The position numbers and the translations under genes are program-made. DNA of 64,000 nucleotides from contig NC_088337.1 in NCBI RefSeq assembly GCF_036884655.1, positions 31,843,501 to 31,907,500 on the forward strand, written 5' to 3'. The stretch is from Musa acuminata AAA Group. Its lineage: Eukaryota > Streptophyta > Magnoliopsida > Zingiberales > Musaceae. Shown piece by piece: positions 56,857 to 64,000 of the stretch. The notes under the pieces were generated by a model that was not told the origin of the DNA, ran no database searches, and worked only from the letters and a program-made list of their open reading frames with translations. Numbering within the stretch: the first letter of the stretch is position 1; every line of letters begins with the position of its first letter.

Positions 56857-59800
56857 TCATGCAATCGAAGATGCATGCTGGGTCTGAAATCCGATCCGCC
56901 GTTCTGCGAAACAACATAGAAATAGAAACATTCAGATAGAGCCGAAGAGGCCACGGAAGAGTCTAGCAAAGTGAAATCAGCAGTGGTTACTAGTAGAACT
57001 CAAGATAATGATTAAGAAACAGAAATGCTGGCATCGAATGTATCAATAATCCTTTTTAACTTCGGGACAAAATTTTATTTTGTCGATTGACTCATGAACT
57101 TCGATTAACACTATTAATCAAATCTTACCGTCGGCTTCCGTCTATACGCCCAATAAAAATCTAATATGGCTGAACAATAAGACTTGCACAATGTGCAACC
57201 ATGACAGTTTTCCATCGATGCTTGTGGACAGAAGCTGGCGTAAAGACTTGATTGAGATATTAGTTAAGCTAGTGAGTCGAGCGACGAAAAAGATAAATTG
57301 AAATTTACTCCAAACTTCAAGGTTTAATAACCGTTTGGCCTTTATTCCACAAGAATGGGACATATAAACAAATCAAGTAAAAGGAACTAAAAGAGACTAT
57401 TGTGCCTTACCCCCGGCTGCAACAAGTTTCTCTACACGAGCAACTATATGCTTTCCGTAGGTATATTTCTTCAAAGCATTCAAGTGGACCTTTATTCGTG
57501 ACAGAATCAGTTCACGTTGCTGATCATCACAAGTCTCCAATACTTTCTGTACAACATAGTTACCAAACTGATCTTTCATCATGGCCTGACACGAACATAG
57601 AGAAAACATAAGCACAATAGTCAAAATAGTTATATTTTCTGTCGAGCATATAATTCTTTGGCTCAGACTACAGTAACCAAGCACCTCGAAATAGTTAGAA
57701 TACAACAAAGCATTGCCTTCTACTGACAGGAAGAAACTCTGTTGTAAACAAAATATTGGGTTAGATATTAAGTAGTGTAGAGAGTTGATCGTGAACCTTA
57801 AAAGAACAGCAATAATTTCTCAAAATCATACCATTACCTTACGACAAATTTCTTAATACTGGACATATCTATTCCAGGTCTTGTTTAAGAGCTTAACTTA
57901 TAAGTAATGCCTAAAATTAAGAAATTGTTTGTACATTTTCATTTCTTATCAAGGTTATAGCTATTTGCATGACTTTTATTTGTATAGTTAAAAAGCTTAT
58001 GTTTTTGTGTAGTAACTTACTATTATGCATTCGCTTACTGTATCTAACAATATATTCCCTGTCGTGGTTGACTAGTTTAAGAAAGCAGATCTTCATAAAG
58101 AAAAATTTTCACCAAGATAATGTGGAAGCTTATGATCATGTCCTAGAATTACTACAGAATAACTGCTACATGCGTTTAAGTGATGCATTTTGTGAAGGCT
58201 AATGTTCCAGATACTTTAATAAATGAAACACACCAAGTCTCACGGTCACAAGAGGAAGCAGAGTGCCCCAGTCCCACCCATGAATTGGGACAGACTTTAT
58301 GTGGTTATTTCTTCTGCCTACATCAAACTGCCCTTCTAAACCTGTCCAAACCACTACATGGTTACTAACAATTGTCTGGTATGTCTAGAAGAAACTTACT
58401 GTGACAAATGCTTACATTTGTTGGCACTCCTAAATTATTAAGCATCCAATGACTGTTTATGCTTAGCAACAATTATATTGGTAAAATCACAATCAGGGTA
58501 ACCAAAATAAAATTTCAGCACAGTAATAGATGGCTAACCAAAATAAAATTTCAGCACAGTTATTAGGTTAACAGCAACTAGCTTGCTCATATTTGCAGAT
58601 CAAGTGAGATGCCATGATCTCTGACAAGGGTTGAGTCATGAGATTTGGTCTATCAGTAACTGAAGAATTATAATTGTTTACAATCTGTTTGGTCCATTAA
58701 ACCCTAAGTGCTATGCTTCTGATTGATCTCTGCAATTCATTTCTTTATCTTCTACAATAATAAAATGGCTGGAATTCAATGATGATTCAAAGATTTCAAA
58801 TATATACAGTGTAGGAAATAAACTTCCAAACATGTGAATCCTCCTAAAAGTTAAAAGTCGGGTGAAACCACAATATGAATAATTTACTAATCCAAGAAAA
58901 TTACAAAATAGTGTAATTCAGAAAAACATTTTGAACAACGGGAAGAAAGAAACCTGAAGAGGCTCATTCTCATCAGTTGAACCAAGCATTTCATTCACCA
59001 ATATTTGACGTTCCTCGAGACTGCCAAAAGTCAAACATTTTTCAACAACATTCGAAGCAAACTTATGTAGACTCATCTGAACTATCTGTCCGGCTAACTT
59101 CTTAATGATGGCAGACCTCTCACTAGGTTTCCCATGCTCCAAAACATGCTGTCAAAAAATAAATCTCAAGTAGGAAAATTCAAGCATACAGAGTAAAGAT
59201 TGCAAATGTCACACTGGAAGAAACATTAAAAAAGAGGTGAGTCAGTCAAGCACAAGACTTGCAGGTTTCATGACTTAACTATTCTAGGCACAGCACAAGT
59301 TGTAAAGAGGAAGCTACAGCATAATCTCTCTAGAGTACCAATGAAGTGTCAGTCTTGCCACATGATGTCACAAGGAAACAATGTGTCTGACAAAAATGGT
59401 AAAGGGGATAGCATTGAAGTAAAACCATATAAAAAATAGTTCTTTTTATTCATAAATGGCACAAGCAAAGGACATGCCTCTGTTGAGACATACTAGTGCA
59501 CTGTTGCACAATTGATGGGTAAAAAGTGAGTCCATGTGTGAACACCATTTACGTAATGGAAATTTCTTTTTAGTTAAAAAAAATCAAAGCACACCTTGCT
59601 CTTTCTACGAATTCTATCCGGATTTCTCTTTAACAAAGTATCAAAGAATTAAATTATATTAATCAAGTTTTCTCATATAACCGGGAGAAGCAAAAAATCT
59701 CCTGTTTGAAACCAAGAGAATAAAATTATGTTGGTTAAAAATTCAATAGTCTTCAAATTCCAAGTTATCTCTAATGCCCCTTTAGCTTGTTTGATGAATG

Positions 59801-62800
59801 TTACCCATACTTCTATGTAAAAATTCCAAGGCAGGAGGAAATCTTGGAAGGTCTCAATGGCATCATTGGTAAGCCTTACTTATGCCGATGCCTAGTCTAA
59901 AAGTATATCGAGGATATGCTCTGTTATTTCATTAACAGTAAAGCCAATAAATGAGGAGCACAGTTTGACACATCAAGATAATCTTAAAATATTTGCTAGA
60001 GGTTGTTTTATTATAAGAAAAAATTGCCCATATGTTAGGATAATATGGTCATTAGATTAGTTCAGTAACAACATACAGAATACAGGATCTTTCAGCCTAA
60101 ATAATCATAAAGCCACATACACATATAACTATATAAGTATAAAAAAAAAACTGCACAAGACTAACAAATATATATAAGTTATTTTAGTTTAAAATAATGG
60201 GAGCTAATAAGTGCCACTAGTCGATAAAACATGAACCATGCATCTTTGGAGCAAAAAATTACAGATAGATAAGGAACCTGGACAACATAATTTCCATACT
60301 GGTCTTGAGTCAACAAGCTAACAGATTGTAGAATTTCTCCCATCACAATCTGTTGAGTGTTAGGGTCATCACAATACTCCAGTACTCTCTGAACCAGGAA
60401 AAAAAAGCTCAGCAGGGAGTACAGCCAAAATGAATACAGCATCTAAACTTTCAAGAATAGTAAAGTTCAAGGGCAATAAACCTGTATGACACGACAGCCA
60501 TATGGATGAGTAGATAATGTTACAACTTGATCATAGAAGGTTGATATGATAAACTGAATTGCATCCTGGGGAACACACTCGATACATTTCTGGATGACAT
60601 GGTTCCCATTCTGGTCACGTACACAACGCATGACATGCCCATCAAGCTCCAAAACCATTTTTTTCTTCAGGTCCAAATCAACAACTTCTATGGCCTGTGA
60701 AATAGGTCAGATTTCATTTTCCAATAACTTCAATAAGCCATTAACATGCTATTAAACGACTAGAAAATCAATTAGGAACATATTTGAGCTGAGGTTATCT
60801 TTGATCAGAAAGAATTACCAAAATTACCTTGCTGTTCACTAGGTAAAAATACTTCATTCAGCTAAATGGGTATGTATTTAATATTCAAATGTTGTTGTAC
60901 AGTGTCCATATGGATGATGCACTATACTCATACTAACCAGTCTTTAAGAAAAAAGGATGAAAGCTGAAAGGGAGAAGCCTATCAAAATTTATCTATTACA
61001 TACTTTGTAAGTGATTTTTCATATGGAAGTCCTAAAGGCCAACTAACATAAAAAAGAGTACCTGTTAAGTTGGAAAAAGGCAAACACTACAAGAATTTCC
61101 TCCTATAACAAATACTTAAGTTTATTGTTTTCAGCAGAGAGAGGACACAGAAAGCAGAGAAATGACAGAGACAGACTGTGATAAGGCCTCCAGATAACTG
61201 ATAATAGAAAAAGAGAAAGGGGAGAGAAACGACAGAGACAGACTGTGGTAGAGACTCCAGACAACTGAAAATAAACTACTATTTGATTATATGGATGTTC
61301 AAAATATTAGATAAATGAAATTCAAGAACAAAGCACAGGTTTGTATCTCATTACAAATAAAACTTCAGATCCAACTTTAATTATATGGAACAACAGATAT
61401 TAGCCACAGTGATACAAAGATATTAGAAATAATCATGTGTACAGACATGTCTTTAATTATAATACCTTTTGAATTACCCGACAACCATACATTTGAAGGC
61501 TAAGAGCCAACACATGCTTATTGAGTTGGTCAGACAGTTTCCTTCTCTGAGCTGTAGATCCATGCTCAAAAAACTAGAACAATGCCAAATGTAAGCTGTT
61601 GCAGGACATGTCTATAACACAAATAATCTAGACTTGACAGTTAGCGCATCTAATTGCAATACCTTTTGCACCACATAATTGCCAAAAACATCGGTCATCA
61701 AAGACTGAGCACGAGGCATGATTTCTTCAAAAACCATGTTTTTCTCTTCAATTGTGGCAGTTTCAAGTTTCTGCTGTATAAATCGACTCCCATACTGGTC
61801 AGTACTGCACACAAATAAAATTTTAAAATTTAGATATTCACAATATCCACAACAAACTCTAAGGATATCAAGTTACAGAATAACATTTCAGGCCACAGGT
61901 TAATGATCAGAAGATTATTATAATTGGACCCAAGAAGCAACCATATATAAACATTCAATGGATAATCCGGCAATTTGTTCCTTGTGAAGTCAACTTTGCT
62001 TATGAAATTTGAAAATCTTTGTGTTTAAATTTTTTTGATATTTGCTTACTCCATGGTAAATAAATTAGAATTAGTTGCAACTTTTTTCAAGGAATCTATT
62101 TCATGATTCTAACATGAACTTTAGCAAATGTAAAGGTAATAATCCAACAGATGTACATCTGTGGGGCAAGAAACTAGTTGTTCTGTCAAAAGCCAAAAGA
62201 AAAAGATACAAGCTTAAGAGTTAAGACCAGCATGTGAGTTACGCATACCTAAACTCAACCACATGACCAGCAATCTCAGCAAGTTCAAAGCATCTGGTCT
62301 TATTGTTCTTGAACTCCTCTAAAAGTGAGGACCGAAAATGTTTATCCAAGTTATGAGATTGATCAAAATACCATGATCCCGTAGTACCTCCATTTAAATT
62401 TCTCAAGCCATACGGAAATTGTGTGTAGTGCTCGCCAAGCTTAAGAGCGCTTCCAGGTCCAATTTGAGAATCAATTTGTCCTGCTAAAGGGCTTCCTGGA
62501 TATGATAAGCCCAGGTCAAAAGCAGGACTGCCATAGTAACCATGATTTGTAAACCCAAATTTGCCAAGAAGCGAGGGATCATACTGTTTCTGTGATTGGA
62601 GCAATGATGCAATGTAAGCATTCTGGACCCCAAGCAATTCTGCATGAGAATTGCCCACATAACCCCTCTCCATGGAAGGATCACCATAACTAGCAGCAAC
62701 TTGTGCAGTATATTCAGCAGCCTTCAAGTACTGAAGGTAAAGAGGGTCACTAGGTGGTGTTTGGAGAGCTGCTATTGCTGACTGATTACCAATTTGACCG

Positions 62801-63774
62801 AGACTTTTCAGATCAGTTAGTCCAGCTAAACTTGATGGTGCAAAAATACCTCCTCCAGAAACCATAGGGTCCATACTAAGAGATGCAATTGCTGAAGCAG
62901 CAGCACCACTTTCAAATGAAGGAGGCACAGCGCCTGTGCTAATATGATTCTGCAGGATCGAAGGAAATGCAGGATTAACAGAATAAGCACTCAACCCACT
63001 GCTACCTGCAAAAGCTGCAGCTACACTCTCAAGGTTCTGATAATGACCAGGTGAACCACCAGCATTAGCAACCAGAGGTAAAGAAGGTGATTTCACATAT
63101 GATTTGACAGATGAGATAGTGGATTTACGTGGTTCAATTGGATCACCTACTCTCGAGCTCAAATTTCTTATCTCCACCTGACCTTCAGTAGTGGAATGAG
63201 GAAATGAAGCCTTCAATGAATGTGGAAGAGAGGGAATTATTAAAGAATGTGGATCAGAATCTTTCATGATAGCCCGCATCCTAATATTTTCTTGGTTTGT
63301 TAGCGAATCAAAAAGAAATTTGTGGTGATCATCCAACTCGCTTTGAAGCTCTGTTCGAGAGGTATTTTCAGCAGCTACTGCACCATCAGTTGACAAGCTA
63401 AAACCTGATATTGCAGCAATAAGGTCATCAGAATCAACTATAGCTGACAGATTGTCTTTATCTTTCTGGATATTGGCGCCAACATTCAGAACAAAAGGTG
63501 GAAGACGAGGACTAGGAGCCCGTGCAACCAGCTGCGGATCAGGAGTGGTGCTTTTCATATGGGATGAACTTCCAACAGATGTAAAACTATGTGGAAGACC
63601 ATCAACACTCATGACATATTCACCAGGTTGTTGCCTACCTAAAGCTGAAACGTCATTGTTCAAAGAAAGCTGAGAATCAGAAGAACCTAATGCTTCGAGA
63701 CCATTTGCATATGCATTACGACTTTGTGGGCGTGATGGATGGTTTGAGATGGGAGTCTTGCACCCAGTGTCGCC
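56857..63774 (-). CDS. Pumilio (PUF) RNA-binding protein, 5' end outside window
   Basis: Eight exons visible: 63774-62249, 61804-61663, 61573-61466, 60694-60482, 60388-60278, 59148-58954, 57585-57411, 56903-56857, giving at least 838 aa. The first visible exon begins at an acceptor (TTTTCTAG), so one or more 5' exons lie beyond 64000. The Gly/Ser-rich N-terminal part matches the NABP region of plant Pumilios. Eight PUF repeats follow, with recognition residues, numbered from the first visible codon: S515 R516 Q519, N551 Y552 Q555, C587 R588 Q591, N623 H624 Q627, C659 R660 Q663, N696 Y697 Q700, S732 N733 E736, N774 Y775 Q778. This is the human PUM1 code, predicting UGUANAUA sites in mRNA 3' UTRs. 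The tail is [15 protein letters not shown]. It is an APUM1-6 type, expected cytoplasmic, repressing or destabilising targets. Confidence 0.93.
58501..58567. repeat. Short tandem duplication in a Pumilio intron
   Basis: A unit of about 36 bp containing AACCAAAATAAAATTTCAGC occurs twice in tandem at about 58501 and 58537, in the intron between exons 59148-58954 and 57585-57411. Confidence 0.8.
61130..61272. repeat. Diverged tandem duplication in a Pumilio intron
   Basis: A unit of about 72 bp with GACAGAGACAGACTGTG and CTCCAGA...AACTGA occurs at about 61130-61205 and 61207-61272, in the intron between exons 61573-61466 and 60694-60482. Confidence 0.65.
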
Positions 63775-64000
63775 CTAGAAAACCACACACCCACAAAAAA
63801 AAATGAAGTTAAAAAGGGAAAAGAAAGAAACAGTTGATCTGATGCAAATCCTAGGGCAAGATAAACAATCGATCAGCATGTTTATGTTCTAGAATTGTAA
63901 AATTCAAAAGGGGAGAGTAGCATAAAATATAAGGGCAACAGACAACACAATTTCGAAGTCATTCATTTTTTTATCTTGCATACATAATCCTGGACAATAA
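63775..64000 (-). other. Partial intron of the Pumilio gene
   Basis: AT-rich DNA upstream of the acceptor at 63775; the donor and the 5' exon lie beyond the window. Nothing else was seen. Confidence 0.6.

Noticed and set aside
62239..63663. A start codon for Pumilio inside the big exon at 63663.
   Set aside because: That codon is TTG, and the frame extends upstream to a clear splice acceptor at 63774, so the true start is in an exon beyond the window.
1..64000. CRISPR array, operon or bacterial defence system.
   Set aside because: The window is plant nuclear DNA with spliced genes. The direct repeats lack regular unique spacers.

Overview
This window is a piece of a plant nuclear genome. 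Every protein gene I recognise is a land-plant family with GT-AG introns, some of the introns are AT-rich and over 2 kb, and decayed Gypsy-type LTR retrotransposons lie between the genes. GC-rich short-intron genes (DUF620, PP2C, thaumatin-like) sit beside AT-rich many-exon genes (PAS1, RCC1, Pumilio). That contrast suggests a monocot, perhaps of the banana/ginger group, but this is inference: there is no organelle or rRNA marker to fix the species.

Layout. At 1-435 is the 3' end of a plant-specific gene on the + strand. A repeat-rich spacer holds a fold-back element (about 1151-1725) and a duplicated AT-rich segment. A three-exon DUF620 gene (+, 3388-4735) converges on a 20-exon PASTICCINO1-type FKBP-TPR gene (-, 5101-23322). 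One PAS1 intron carries a hAT-like element with an 8-bp target duplication. Next is an 11-exon RCC1-repeat gene (-, 25372-32700), related to UVR8 but without its photoreceptor tryptophan motif. From 33.4 to 39.2 kb lies an old, nested LTR-retrotransposon block with a decayed antisense gag, into which a 1.5-kb solo LTR has inserted. A spacer with two unassigned ORFs follows.

The second half holds a clade A PP2C (-, 42529-44007) with several ABRE-type ACGTG motifs upstream, and a tropinone reductase-like short-chain dehydrogenase (-, 45835-46968). After an AT-rich spacer comes a gag-only LTR element (about 51.7-54.97 kb) whose pol position is occupied by a 58-bp minisatellite. Then come a thaumatin-like protein gene (+, 55352-56166) and most of a Pumilio gene (-, 56857-63774, its 5' end beyond the window).

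The genes do not form one pathway. PP2C and the thaumatin-like protein point to ABA and stress or defence responses, PAS1 to very-long-chain fatty acid and cell-division control, and Pumilio to mRNA control. Exon boundaries were chosen so that GT-AG sites and codon phase agree along each gene: PAS1 gives 631 aa, RCC1 501, PP2C 398, DUF620 377, SDR 268, thaumatin-like 245, Pumilio at least 838. I found no convincing unknown multi-gene system. The most unusual structures are the minisatellite-bearing gag-only element, a prenylation-like C-terminus on PAS1, and the shared Gln-to-TAG decay of the gag relics.
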